A DNA stretch of 64,000 nucleotides from Providencia heimbachae ATCC 35613 (GTDB taxonomy: Bacteria > Pseudomonadota > Gammaproteobacteria > Enterobacterales > Enterobacteriaceae), in the NCBI RefSeq assembly GCF_001655055.1, contig NZ_LXEW01000003.1:62001-126000 (forward strand), in the 5' to 3' direction. Positions 8,971-17,581 of this stretch are shown here, one piece after another; the first letter of the stretch is position 1, and every line of letters begins with the position of its first letter. Under the pieces are notes generated by a model. The model was not told the origin of the DNA. It did not search any database and was given only the letters and a program-made list of their open reading frames with translations. Both the position numbers and the translations under genes were made by a program.

Positions 8971-10194
8971 GTGGCATTTCGTTTGAGATATCTTGCATTA
9001 CTCCCATTACTTGTTGCAACAGCTTGTCAGCAACCAGTAAATACCAACACCATTGCGACACCAAGTGCGCAAGTTCAACCCGCTATTGTCAATAATTCAT
9101 GGATAGAGATTTCTCGAAGTGCGCTCGATTATAACGTTAAAAAGGTACAGGCATTGTTAGGGGATAAATCGTCCCTGTGTGCGGTGTTAAAAGGGGATGC
9201 CTATGGGCATGATCTCTCATTAGTTACACCCGTTATGATCGAAAATAATGTGCAATGTATTGGACTGACCAGTAATACCGAGTTCAAAACGGTTAGAGAT
9301 CTTGGTTTTAAAGAACGTTTGATGCGGGTACGTAATGCGACTGAAAAAGAAATGGCGCAAGCAACCGAATTTAATGTTGAAGAGTTGATCGGTAATTTAG
9401 ATATGGCGCAGCGCTTGAATGCCATTGCTGAAAAACAAAATAAAATTATTCCAATTCATTTAGCGTTGAATTCAGCGGGAATGTCCCGCAATGGTCTAGA
9501 AGTGGGGAATGCAGCGGGGCTCAATGACGCTAAATTGATTTCTGAACTGCCTAATCTGAAAATTGTTGGCATCATGTCTCACTATCCTGAAGAAGATGAA
9601 GCCCAAATTAGAAAAGATTTGGCGAAATTTAATAAGCAATCAAAGCAAGTCATTGATATCACAGGTTTGAAACGTGAAGAGGTGACACTGCATGTTGCCA
9701 ATACTTACGCTACGATTACGGTTCCCGAATCCTGGCTGGATATGGTGCGTGTCGGCGGTATTTTTTACGGTGATACGGTTGCGACAAATGACTATAAGCG
9801 AGTGATGACATTTAAATCTAATATTGCAGCAGTGAATCATTATCCAAAAGGTAATACTGTGGGATATGACCGAACCTATACTTTGAAACGCGACTCAGTA
9901 TTGGCAAATATTCCTGTTGGTTATGCAGATGGTTACCGTCGAGTGTTTAGTAATACAGGACACGCATTAATTAACGGTCAGAAAGTGCCTGTATTAGGAA
10001 AAACCTCAATGAATACGGTAATGGTTGATGTAACGGATTTAAAAAAGGTTCAGCCAGGTGATGAAGTTGTTTTCTTTGGTAAACAAGGAATGCAAGAAAT
10101 AAGCGCTGAAGAAGTGGAATATATCAGTGGGGCACTATTTACTGAAATGTCAATCTTGTGGGGCGCGACCAATCAGCGTGTACTTGTCGATTAA
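8971..10194 (+). CDS. bsr: Broad-specificity amino-acid racemase, exported lipoprotein
   Basis: This 407-residue PLP enzyme resembles alanine racemase but carries a lipoprotein signal peptide (LVATAC, lipidated Cys19), placing it in the periplasm like the Bsr family of broad-spectrum racemases. The PLP lysine is in [12 protein letters not shown]. The Bsr-type segment [12 protein letters not shown] and the catalytic tyrosine region VGYDRTY are present, and [17 protein letters not shown] marks the C-terminal barrel domain. The GTG start at 8971 has AAGGAAG 5 bases upstream. The family makes D-amino acids from several L-forms, including basic ones, which can modify peptidoglycan. It differs from the cytosolic DadX later in the window. 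Confidence 0.9.
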   Translation: MAFRLRYLALLPLLVATACQQPVNTNTIATPSAQVQPAIVNNSWIEISRSALDYNVKKVQALLGDKSSLCAVLKGDAYGHDLSLVTPVMIENNVQCIGLTSNTEFKTVRDLGFKERLMRVRNATEKEMAQATEFNVEELIGNLDMAQRLNAIAEKQNKIIPIHLALNSAGMSRNGLEVGNAAGLNDAKLISELPNLKIVGIMSHYPEEDEAQIRKDLAKFNKQSKQVIDITGLKREEVTLHVANTYATITVPESWLDMVRVGGIFYGDTVATNDYKRVMTFKSNIAAVNHYPKGNTVGYDRTYTLKRDSVLANIPVGYADGYRRVFSNTGHALINGQKVPVLGKTSMNTVMVDVTDLKKVQPGDEVVFFGKQGMQEISAEEVEYISGALFTEMSILWGATNQRVLVD

Positions 10195-10230
10195 ATGGCA
10201 CAGTATATTTAGCGCTTTTAATTGATACTG

Positions 10231-10256
10231 AGCCTGCGCAAGTCGCAGGCTTTTTA
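10231..10256 (+). terminator. Racemase gene terminator
   Basis: AGCCTGCG and CGCAGGCT form an 8-bp stem with a five-base loop and a run of T residues, 36 bases after the racemase stop. Confidence 0.85.
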
Positions 10257-10439
10257 TGTAAAAGCATTGATGGGACATCATGCAAAGTTTAAAAATAGGA
10301 TAATAACGTCTTGTTGTTAATTCTATGAAATATACATTCACGATTAGCTGTCGAATCATTTTAGTGAATATGTTAGCGTGAATAGCTATTTTTATCGAAA
10401 GAGCCCATGAGTGACTAGTTGAATTTTAAGGATATTTCT

Positions 10440-11177
10440 ATGTATAAAGTTGATTTACATGCACATACCATCGCCAGTACTCATGCTTATAGTACCGTTA
10501 ATGAGTATTTTTCTGAAGCGGCAAGTCGGGGTGTTAAACTGTTTGCCATTACTGATCATGGGCCAGAAATGCAAGATGCCCCCCATGAATGGCATTTTGG
10601 TAATATGCCAATACTTCCCCGTATCGTTAATGGTGTCGGTTTGTTATATGGGATAGAAGCGAATATTAAAAATAAGCTGGGTGAAACAGACTGCAATGAA
10701 AAAATCGCCCGTCATCTTGATATTATCTTAGCGGGTTTTCATGAGCCTGTTTTAGCCCCTCAAAGTTTAGCGGATAACACCGAAGCGATTATTGCAACCA
10801 TCTGTAGTGGTAAAGTGCAAATAATTACTCATCCTGGAAATCCTAAATATCCCATCGATATAACAGCGGTCGCGCAAGCTGCAAAAGAGAACAATGTGGC
10901 ATTAGAAATGAATAACTCATCTTTTTTGCATTCAAGAGCGGGAAGCCCAAAAAATTGTTTAGAAATTGCTAAAGCAGTTAAAGCGGCGGGGGGCTGGGTA
11001 TCACTGGGCTCTGATTCTCATTATGCAGGGCATTTAGGGCGTTTTGACCATGTCGTTGCCATGCTTGATTCAATCGAGTTTCCTCAATCGCAAATTTTAA
11101 ATGTTACACCGCGACGAGTGCTGGATTTTTTAGCGTCTCATGGACGAAAACCAATCCCTGAATTTGCTGATTTTTAA
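10440..11177 (+). CDS. ycdX: PHP-domain phosphatase YcdX
   Basis: YcdX is a 245-residue PHP-superfamily hydrolase with a trinuclear zinc site, reported as a phosphatase. Metal ligands are visible in [47 protein letters not shown] and [12 protein letters not shown]. The ATG at 10440 ([10 protein letters not shown]) has AAGGAT 7 bases upstream and matches the family start, whereas a TTG at 10419 would add seven residues. Length equals the E. coli protein. It stands alone between the racemase and an AT-rich gap. Confidence 0.95.
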   Translation: MYKVDLHAHTIASTHAYSTVNEYFSEAASRGVKLFAITDHGPEMQDAPHEWHFGNMPILPRIVNGVGLLYGIEANIKNKLGETDCNEKIARHLDIILAGFHEPVLAPQSLADNTEAIIATICSGKVQIITHPGNPKYPIDITAVAQAAKENNVALEMNNSSFLHSRAGSPKNCLEIAKAVKAAGGWVSLGSDSHYAGHLGRFDHVVAMLDSIEFPQSQILNVTPRRVLDFLASHGRKPIPEFADF

Positions 11178-11499
11178 TTAATTAAGCTTTTCAGTAAATT
11201 TATCTATCAAATAAATTGAATATATAGATATTCTTTAAGAAAAAAACTGATATTAGCTTTTGGTTTTATTTAATTATTTGAATTATATCTATTAAATATG
11301 CTTAATTTTGTGTTTTTTATCGAATATTACGTGTTAACAATGTATATAAATAATCAACAAACTAAAAATATTTATGACTCTAAATAACCTATCAAATATA
11401 TGGAAATCTTTAATCTTGTCCTATTGTGGGGCAATAATAAATTGTGGTTAATTAGAGCGGCAAGAATATTCTTGCTTAAATAATGTTAAGGCACTCAAT
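11178..11499. other. 322-base AT-rich intergenic gap with palindrome
   Basis: No open frame of note is seen. The distal end holds a perfect 16-bp palindrome, GCAAGAATATTCTTGC (11460-11475), 24 bases before the start codon of the small exported protein. It could be an operator or a leader hairpin. The remainder is AT-rich and probably contains promoter elements that I cannot define. Confidence 0.5.
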
Positions 11500-11709
11500 A
11501 TGAAAAAGTTATTAACAATCGTGACTGTATTGTCTTTTGCTGTTTCCGGTGCTGCACTTGCAAACTCGACGATAAAATCAGAGCCTATCGCGCCAGTAGC
11601 GAAAAGCCATCAAACGGCTAAAGTACATCAGCAAAAAGCGAAAATTGAGAAAAAAGGAATTAAGCAAAATAAAGAAAGCGCGTCTAATGCAGCAAGTACG
11701 TTGAAATAA
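11500..11709 (+). CDS. Small basic exported protein, acid-shock-like
   Basis: This 69-residue protein has a clear Sec signal peptide (MKKLLTIVTVLSFAVSGAALA, cleavage near residue 21) and a short Lys/Gln/Ala/His-rich tail with almost no hydrophobic residues. That composition resembles the periplasmic acid-shock protein Asr, which is also small, basic and disordered, but similarity is compositional and I would not transfer the name. The upstream AAGG and a 16-bp palindrome support a regulated single gene. The mature part is only about 48 residues. Confidence 0.7.
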   Translation: MKKLLTIVTVLSFAVSGAALANSTIKSEPIAPVAKSHQTAKVHQQKAKIEKKGIKQNKESASNAASTLK

Positions 11710-11813
11710 TCTATTCTAAAAATTGTCTCGGTGCCATGGGAGAGTAATTCCTATGGCGCTGCTTGTTGGGTTTTATGCTATAGTACGCATCATTTTTAAA
11801 TTAGTGTAGCCAT

Positions 11814-12638
11814 ATGAATTATCAATGTCCTCTGTGTTTTACTCCTCTTAAATTAGTGAATAATAGCTATCGTTGCGAAGCAAATCATCAGTTTGATTGC
11901 GCGAAGGAAGGCTATGTTAATTTACTGCCAGTACAGCATAAGCGCTCAAAAGATCCCGGTGATAGTGCTGAAATGATGTTGTCACGCCGACAATTTCTTG
12001 ATGCGGGGCATTACCAACCGATGCGAGATAATGTTGCAGAGTTATTAGCACATTACTTGCCAGAACAAAATCATACTGTGCTTGATATTGGCTGTGGGGA
12101 AGGGTATTACACTGATTATTTTTTACAATCTTTATTAAAGCACTCAAATCAAGTGAGTGTTTTTGGTTTGGATGTCTCGAAAATAGCAATTCGTTTCGCT
12201 GCTAAACGCTACAAGTCTATCAATTTTTGTGTTGCATCTAGCCATCGTTTACCTTTTGCAGAGACAAGTTTAGGGGCAATTGTACGTATTTATGCACCTT
12301 GTAAGGCGCAAGAGTTGAGCCGTGTATTAATTCCTTCTGGAATATTAGTCACTGTGACACCAGCAGCAGAACATCTGCAAGAATTAAAAGCACTGATTTA
12401 CGATGAGGTTAAATTACATCCTGATAATGAAGAAGATTTACCAAATTTCACGTTACTAGATGAAAAACGTTTAAAATATAATATGAATTTATCGGGTCAA
12501 GATGCCTATGAGTTATTGGCGATGACACCGTTTGCTTGGCGGGCTTCGGAAGAGGTCAAACGATTATTAAAGCTATCTGAGACTAAACATTATACAGCAG
12601 ATTTTTTGATTCGAATTTATCAATATAATGATAAATAA
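11814..12638 (+). CDS. rlmA: 23S rRNA (guanine-745 N1)-methyltransferase
   Basis: RlmA methylates N1 of G745 in helix 35 of 23S rRNA using S-adenosylmethionine. The 274-residue protein starts with a zinc-binding motif (YQCPLCFTPL...YRCEANHQFDCAKEGYVNLLP). It continues with the Rossmann methyltransferase domain (VLDIGCGEGYYTDYF motif I, VFGLDVSKIAI motif II, RIYAPC region). Length and start match the family (E. coli 269 residues). It is convergent to mntP, as in E. coli. Confidence 0.96.
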   Translation: MNYQCPLCFTPLKLVNNSYRCEANHQFDCAKEGYVNLLPVQHKRSKDPGDSAEMMLSRRQFLDAGHYQPMRDNVAELLAHYLPEQNHTVLDIGCGEGYYTDYFLQSLLKHSNQVSVFGLDVSKIAIRFAAKRYKSINFCVASSHRLPFAETSLGAIVRIYAPCKAQELSRVLIPSGILVTVTPAAEHLQELKALIYDEVKLHPDNEEDLPNFTLLDEKRLKYNMNLSGQDAYELLAMTPFAWRASEEVKRLLKLSETKHYTADFLIRIYQYNDK

Positions 12639-12648
12639 ATATATATTT

Positions 12649-12674
12649 TTCCCCCTGAGTAATATCAGGGGGAA
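12649..12674. terminator. Symmetrical hairpin between convergent rlmA and mntP
   Basis: TTCCCCCTGA and TCAGGGGGAA form a perfect 10-bp stem with a six-base loop, 10 bases after the rlmA stop and 21 beyond the mntP stop. No clear U-run follows on either strand, so its strength as a terminator is uncertain. Confidence 0.55.
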
Positions 12675-12695
12675 GTACAGGTATTATTTATAAGG

Positions 12696-13277
12696 TTAGG
12701 GTGCGTACATAAATAATTCTAAATGTTCAAATAGAATATTAAAGCCAATTCCAATGAGTACCATCCCCCCAATAATTTCTGCCTTTTTTCCTAATAGTGG
12801 GCCCACATAGCGACCAATCATCATTCCTATCGTCGCCATAATCATGGTCATTAATCCGATAGTCATCGCCGTATGAACAATATCAACTTGTAAGAAAGCT
12901 AAACCTAATCCAATTGCCATTGCGTCTAGGCTTGTTGCAATTGCTGAGAATATAAGGCTAGAGGAACTGTGGCTCGATGGTTTAGTACAACATTCGTCGT
13001 CTTTCGTTTTTATGCTTTGCCAGATCATGCGAGCACCTAGGACAAATAGCAGGGTAAATGCTATCCAGTGATCCCAACGGACAACGTATTGACTCGCAAG
13101 AATACCAATTCCCCAGCCGATAATTGGGGTAATTGCTTCGATAAAACCAAAAATAAAACCAGTACGAAGAATTTCTCTAAAGCGGGGTTTATGGAGTACA
13201 GCACCTTTACAAATAGCAACGGCAAATGCATCCATTGATAGCGCAAGCGCTAATATGAGGGTGGCGTAGAAGCTCAT
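12696..13277 (-). CDS. mntP: Manganese efflux pump MntP
   Basis: MntP exports Mn2+ from the cytoplasm. The 193-residue protein has six predicted membrane helices and the conserved acidic helix motif [16 protein letters not shown], repeated as [17 protein letters not shown] in the second half. I place the start at the ATG at 13277 ([11 protein letters not shown]), with GAGGT 5 bases upstream. A longer frame from 13325 encodes [16 protein letters not shown], which lies inside the riboswitch leader and is not conserved. The gene is preceded by a yybP-ykoY-type manganese riboswitch. Confidence 0.96.
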   Translation of the reverse strand: MSFYATLILALALSMDAFAVAICKGAVLHKPRFREILRTGFIFGFIEAITPIIGWGIGILASQYVVRWDHWIAFTLLFVLGARMIWQSIKTKDDECCTKPSSHSSSSLIFSAIATSLDAMAIGLGLAFLQVDIVHTAMTIGLMTMIMATIGMMIGRYVGPLLGKKAEIIGGMVLIGIGFNILFEHLELFMYAP

Positions 13278-13465
13278 AACATAACCTCGGTTGGGTGATT
13301 CCATATACACATAAATTACCCCCAACCAAAAGGCTTATTCATGTGTCTATGGTCTTGCCAACCAAATGATGGTGTCCGCACCACGTTTAAAATCAAACGA
13401 GCATGTTGATACGGACTTTCTGGATTAAATATAACTCCAGAACAGGCTACTCCCCAATGACGTGG
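13278..13465 (-). promoter_or_regulatory. yybP-ykoY manganese riboswitch upstream of mntP
   Basis: Read on the minus strand, the leader contains TTGGGGAGTAGCC (about 13443-13455), then ATGCTCG, a GTGGTGCGGACACC segment and GGCAAGACCATAGACACAT. These conserved blocks are those of the E. coli mntP and alx leaders. Further on, GGTTGGG pairs with CCCAACC, which directly adjoins the GAGGTT Shine-Dalgarno. This gives a plausible expression platform for Mn2+-dependent control of translation. The 5' boundary is approximate. Confidence 0.85.
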
Positions 13466-13558
13466 AATGAAAGATACCATAATTTATTTTAAAGGCAACA
13501 TTTAATTGATTGTGGGTATTAAATGGTATTGAGAATAATTGTCATTGGCGATATTATA

Positions 13559-13600
13559 AAAAATAAGGTTAATTAAATTTTCAATTAACCTTATTTTTAT
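13559..13600. terminator. Bidirectional hairpin downstream of yobD
   Basis: AAATAAGGTTAATT and AATTAACCTTATTT form a 14-bp AT-rich stem with an eight-base loop. A and T runs on both flanks allow termination on the minus strand after yobD. Confidence 0.65.
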
Positions 13601-13618
13601 TGATAATATAGATTACAA

Positions 13619-14077
13619 TTACTTATGATTAATAAGGAATTCATAAATTCTTTGTAAATCATCGAGATGGGTTACTTGCATGTTGATTTTCTTTTGCTCT
13701 AAACCAATTATTAATATTCCATCTTCGGATAAATTCATTGTTTTTATTCTATTATATAAAATAAAAGTATTGGCGAAATAAAAACCATCTTGCTTAAAGA
13801 ATAACTTTGGTTTTCTTATAAATGCTAAGTAAATAGCCATTAAAATAGTAATCATCAATAAGTAAGTGGTTAATGAACTACCATGACGAATAATGTTTGT
13901 ATAAATAACGATACAAATTAAAACAATAAAGATAATGGCATCAACCCGATGTTTTCGTTTTAGATTAATTTTTAACAGGGTTTTCCCTTTAAGTAGCTGC
14001 TGAATAAATTCATCATAAATTGCGTACACAAGCATGATTAAAATGATAATGGCAAGAATGGAATCATTTAAGGTCAT
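13619..14077 (-). CDS. yobD: UPF0266 membrane protein YobD
   Basis: YobD is a 152-residue inner-membrane protein of unknown function (UPF0266). Three hydrophobic helices are visible: about residues 6-26 (ILAIIILIMLVYAIY), 45-64 (AIIFIVLICIVIYTNII) and 68-86. A cytosolic C-terminal domain of about 65 residues follows, with FFKQDGFYFANTFILYNRIKTMNLSEDGIL. Its length equals the E. coli protein and it lies between manZ and mntP exactly as there. Function is not known; a link to the mannose PTS is suggested only by the conserved neighbourhood. Confidence 0.9.
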   Translation of the reverse strand: MTLNDSILAIIILIMLVYAIYDEFIQQLLKGKTLLKINLKRKHRVDAIIFIVLICIVIYTNIIRHGSSLTTYLLMITILMAIYLAFIRKPKLFFKQDGFYFANTFILYNRIKTMNLSEDGILIIGLEQKKINMQVTHLDDLQRIYEFLINHK

Positions 14078-14119
14078 TTGAGTGCCCTTGACTAAGTAAA
14101 CATGCGACAGAGCTTAAGA

Positions 14120-14149
14120 TTAAAAAAGGGAGGCTGCAACCTCCCTTTT
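14120..14149 (-). terminator. manXYZ terminator
   Basis: On the minus strand GGGAGG and CCTCCC form the core of a 10-bp stem with a six-base loop, followed by a U-run (the A-run at 14122-14127). It lies 18 bases beyond the manZ stop. Confidence 0.85.
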
Positions 14150-14166
14150 CAGTTAATTACAGATAA

Positions 14167-15018
14167 TTATGGCGCTAAAAAGTTTAACCAAGCACCGAGG
14201 ATCCCTAAACCAAAGAAACCAATGATTATCCATAGGGCATTCACTTTACGACGTAGAAGCCACATACAGGCGAAGGTTAATAGCAATGGGACTAAACCAG
14301 GCATTAATTGGTCTAGGATCATTTGAACGGTTGTAATATCTTCCGCACCCGTGGTTGGGTTTTTAATTCGTGAAACCTCAAGAGGGATATTCACATGCGT
14401 CCATTTATTAACCAGAGCACCCATGACAAACAAACCGAGTATAGAAGCACCTTCGGTCAGTTTTTGTAGGAAGCCACCGCCAATATCTTGAACGATATCA
14501 ATCCCTTTTTTATAGCCGTATGAAACACCATAGTAAAGGGTTAATAAACGAACTAAGTTAAAAAGAACAAAAAACAGAACCGGACCGAGTAAGCTTCCCG
14601 TCATCGCGATCCCCGCACCTAATGCGGCAAATACCGGACGTACAGTACCCCAGAAAATAGGGTCACCAACACCGGCCAATGGCCCCATTAGACCGACTTT
14701 GATACCGTTGATTGCACCATCATCAATATCAGCACCATTGGCACGTTGTTCTTCCATTGCCATGGTGACACCTAGAACAGGGGCAGCGACATATGGATGT
14801 GTATTGAAGAACTCAAGGTGGCGTTTAATTGCTTGTTTACGATCGTCGTTATTTTCAGGATAAAGACGACGAATAACCGGAACCATTGCATAGCAAAAAC
14901 CCAGCGCCTGCATACGTTCAAAGTTCCAAGAACCTTGCAAAAGGTTAGAACGTAAAAATACACCACGAATATCGCTTTGAGTCAGCTTTTTCGCTGTCGG
15001 TTTTGTGATATCTACCAT
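14167..15018 (-). CDS. manZ: Mannose PTS, IID membrane component
   Basis: ManZ (283 residues) is the IID subunit that with ManY forms the membrane channel for mannose, glucose, glucosamine and related sugars. Family segments include RSNLLQGSWNFERMQALGFCYAMVP, GPLAGVGDPIFWGTVRPV and the C-terminal membrane helix WIIIGFFGLGILGAWLNFL. The complex is also a known receptor for some bacteriocins and for phage lambda DNA entry in E. coli. The gene follows manY by 12 bases and its length matches the family. Confidence 0.98.
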   Translation of the reverse strand: MVDITKPTAKKLTQSDIRGVFLRSNLLQGSWNFERMQALGFCYAMVPVIRRLYPENNDDRKQAIKRHLEFFNTHPYVAAPVLGVTMAMEEQRANGADIDDGAINGIKVGLMGPLAGVGDPIFWGTVRPVFAALGAGIAMTGSLLGPVLFFVLFNLVRLLTLYYGVSYGYKKGIDIVQDIGGGFLQKLTEGASILGLFVMGALVNKWTHVNIPLEVSRIKNPTTGAEDITTVQMILDQLMPGLVPLLLTFACMWLLRRKVNALWIIIGFFGLGILGAWLNFLAP

Positions 15019-15030
15019 TATACGTTCCTC

Positions 15031-15834
15031 CTAATCTAATTCGTTATCAAGGTTGTTATTACTGTTATTACCTTGTGTTACAACAACTTGTGATTTGTTG
15101 TATTTTGGACTGAGCTGGATGTAAAGGATCGCCATCACAGTACCAATTACCCCGAGGGCAACAAGGTTAAAGTCAGTAAATGCCGCGGTGACAAAACCTA
15201 AATAGAAGAACGGCATCAGGTAGCCTGCACGCATCATGTTGATAACCATCGCATAACCAACAACGACAATCATACCACCTGCAATATTCAGACCATCAGT
15301 CACCACTTGAGGAATAGAGTCTAGCATCTGTTGTACTTCAGACGTACCAACAGAAACTGCCACTATCAGAGCAGGGATGGCAATACGCATTGCTTGAAGT
15401 AATAATGCAGAGATATGGATAAAGCCAATAGCGGATAGATTACCCTTGAGCGCAGCTCTATCAGCCGCATGTTGGAATGCGACCGTAATCGTACGCACAA
15501 TAATTGTCAGCACTTGACCCGCAGCAGCCAGTGGGATTGCAATTGCAATCCCTGCACCAATGCTTTGTCCTCCGGCAATAACGAGGATAGTCGAGATAAT
15601 CGAAGCTAATGCTGCGTCAGGCGCAACAGCCGCACCGATATTCATCCAGCCAAGCGCTATCATTTCGAGTGTACCACCAATGATGATACCGGTTTTCATG
15701 TCTCCCAAAACAATACCAATAAGCGTACAGGCAATGAGAGGGCGGTGGAACTGAAATTCATCGAGGATTGATCCCATACCAGCGATACAAGCGACGATGA
15801 AGACCAGTACTATCTGAACAACGGTAAGTTCCAT
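15031..15834 (-). CDS. manY: Mannose PTS, IIC membrane component
   Basis: ManY (267 residues) is the sugar-binding IIC permease. The family core EFQFHRPLIACTLIGIVLGDMKTGIIIGGTLE and the MIALGWMNIGAAVAPDAALAS segment are near-identical to E. coli. I start it at the ATG at 15834 (MELTVVQIVLVF), with AGGAGA 6 bases upstream, rather than at an in-frame start at 15855. The C-terminus ends in an Asn-rich stretch and NNLDNELD, like the E. coli ending. Confidence 0.98.
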   Translation of the reverse strand: MELTVVQIVLVFIVACIAGMGSILDEFQFHRPLIACTLIGIVLGDMKTGIIIGGTLEMIALGWMNIGAAVAPDAALASIISTILVIAGGQSIGAGIAIAIPLAAAGQVLTIIVRTITVAFQHAADRAALKGNLSAIGFIHISALLLQAMRIAIPALIVAVSVGTSEVQQMLDSIPQVVTDGLNIAGGMIVVVGYAMVINMMRAGYLMPFFYLGFVTAAFTDFNLVALGVIGTVMAILYIQLSPKYNKSQVVVTQGNNSNNNLDNELD

Positions 15835-15912
15835 TGTTAAATCTCCTGTAACCAACGAGTTGAAAACTTTTTTGAGTAATGATTAAAAAATCAATGTATT
15901 TTAATAAAACGA

Positions 15913-16887
15913 TTATTTTTTAAGCTTATTAATTAAATCCATCATCTGAACTTTGCTATCTGAAGACACTTTACGGACTTCTAGCTCAATCTTTTTCTCG
16001 TTCAGATAGTTAAATGCTTCAATATCTTCTTGGTTAATCGATACGGCATTAGTCACCATCGTTTTACCTTCGTGGTAAGCCATGCCACCAATATTGACGG
16101 ATTTAATTTCTACACCTTCTTCAACAATGCGTTTGACATCGGTTGGATTAGTGAACAACAGCATTACTCGTTCACCCGCATATTTGGGATTGTTATAAAC
16201 ACGAATGCATTTAGCGACGTCGACAACATGCGCGGTAACGCCAGGTGGTGCGACTTGCTTGAGTAAGGTTGAGCGGACGTTATCTTTGGCAACTTCATCA
16301 CTAACAACAATGATGCGTTTGACATTGGTTTCTTTTGTCCAGCGTGTTGCGACTTGGCCATGAATGAGTCGGTCATCAACGCGAGCAAGGGCAATTACCA
16401 TATGCTCACCGGGTCCTGCAATAACGGGTTTTGCGGCAGGTGTATCGACAGGAGCCTTAGCCGGAGCCGAAGGAGCCTCTGTTTCAACTTCCTTAAATTT
16501 GAATGGACGAATACCGCCACGGCCTGTTTCTAGTGCAACATTAATGAGTTCATCCATTGATGGGTTATCATCACGGCACATAAACGTTTCGACTAACATT
16601 GGAACATTCACACCAGTTATAATTTCATAATTGCTATGTTCGTTCACAATGCGGGTTGCGGCATTGAAGGGACTTCCTCCCCATGTGTCTACAAGAAATA
16701 ACACGCCTGATGAAGTCTCTAATTCAGTTAATTTCTGAGTGTACTTATCAAACAGGGTGTCAGCGTTTTCGCCAGGAATAAAATCAATAAACGAAACGTT
16801 ATCCTGTTCGCCTATTAGCATTTCCGTGGTTCGTAGGAGTTGCTCAGCAGCAACTCCGTGGGTACCAATCATAATAGCTATACTCAC
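15913..16887 (-). CDS. manX: Mannose PTS, fused IIAB component
   Basis: ManX (324 residues) is the cytosolic IIAB phosphotransfer protein. The IIA domain (about 1-130) has the phosphorylated His10 in MIGTHGVAAEQ and the VDTWGGSPFNAA segment. An Ala/Pro-rich linker (about 138-158) follows. The IIB domain then begins ALARVDDRLIHGQVATRW, with the phospho-acceptor His in LIHGQ. It is the first gene of manXYZ. The long upstream gap holds a dyad like an Mlc/NagC operator. Confidence 0.98.
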   Translation of the reverse strand: MSIAIMIGTHGVAAEQLLRTTEMLIGEQDNVSFIDFIPGENADTLFDKYTQKLTELETSSGVLFLVDTWGGSPFNAATRIVNEHSNYEIITGVNVPMLVETFMCRDDNPSMDELINVALETGRGGIRPFKFKEVETEAPSAPAKAPVDTPAAKPVIAGPGEHMVIALARVDDRLIHGQVATRWTKETNVKRIIVVSDEVAKDNVRSTLLKQVAPPGVTAHVVDVAKCIRVYNNPKYAGERVMLLFTNPTDVKRIVEEGVEIKSVNIGGMAYHEGKTMVTNAVSINQEDIEAFNYLNEKKIELEVRKVSSDSKVQMMDLINKLKK

Positions 16888-17502
16888 TATTTTTCCCTCA
16901 TAACAGATAAAACGGAATACGACTTATGGATAAAATTGAAGCCAAAAATTAAGCGCCTTTTTATCAGTTTCCCCTGTAACATAATAGTAGCTGAATAATT
17001 ACAAACAATGTGATTAACTAATTAGGTATAAGTGTATTATTAGTAACGAATTCAGTTGCAGCATATCATTTTGCCTTATCCTAAAAACTTGTTTTGCGTC
17101 AGAAAAATAAGAAAATACCTAAAAGCGCATAACAATTTGCAATATAATTTGAAAAATATCAATTAAATTAAATTATTATAATTCTAATTATTGATTTATA
17201 AGATTATTAATTTGTTATCGGTAACAAAAAGTGGTGTGTGATCAGGAAAAAAAAGGCCAAGCGGCTATTTTTTAGTCAGAAAGTTCAATCTTATATTTTG
17301 TGACTGTCTATAAATACGACAATTTTTAGCACAAAATAGTTTTTGGTTAATTTGGTTCATGGTTTATTGAATAGATTAGAGAATATAAATCATACGGATG
17401 ATTAAGTTAGAACGATAAGATTGCCTTGAGGATTGATGGTAGGAAAAGGTTGTTTTTTACGTGCATCTTATTTATCAAGGCTAAAAAAGCGCCGCTTGTG
17501 AC
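16888..17502. other. Long AT-rich regulatory gap upstream of manXYZ
   Basis: About 600 bases lie between the sdaA terminator and manX. No gene is convincing on either strand. The gap holds a dyad at 17088-17111 (listed separately) and long AT runs. It is longer than a promoter region needs and could hide a small RNA, but I see no terminator hairpin that would define one. Confidence 0.5.
17088..17111. promoter_or_regulatory. Mlc/NagC-like operator dyad
   Basis: The 24-base site has CTTGTTTT on the left and AAAATAAG on the right, around an eight-base centre GCGTCAGA. TTATTTT and GCGTCNNAAAA-type spacing resembles Mlc/NagC operators, which control manXYZ in E. coli. It lies about 200 bases upstream of manX. 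The assignment is by pattern only. Confidence 0.4.
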
Positions 17503-17558
17503 ATAAAATAAACCCCTACACCATTTTCTTGATAATAAAGAATATCGATGTAGGGGTT
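17503..17558 (-). terminator. sdaA terminator
   Basis: AACCCCTACA (17511-17520) pairs perfectly with TGTAGGGGTT (17549-17558), a 10-bp stem. On the minus strand it is followed by TTATTTTAT. It lies 23 bases beyond the sdaA stop. Confidence 0.75.
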
Positions 17559-17581
17559 AGATTAATTATTTAAACGATAAA

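Noticed and set aside
12649-12674. Strong GC hairpin read as an intrinsic terminator of rlmA
   Set aside because: The stem is good but lacks a U-run on either strand, so I keep it only as a convergent-gene hairpin of uncertain activity.
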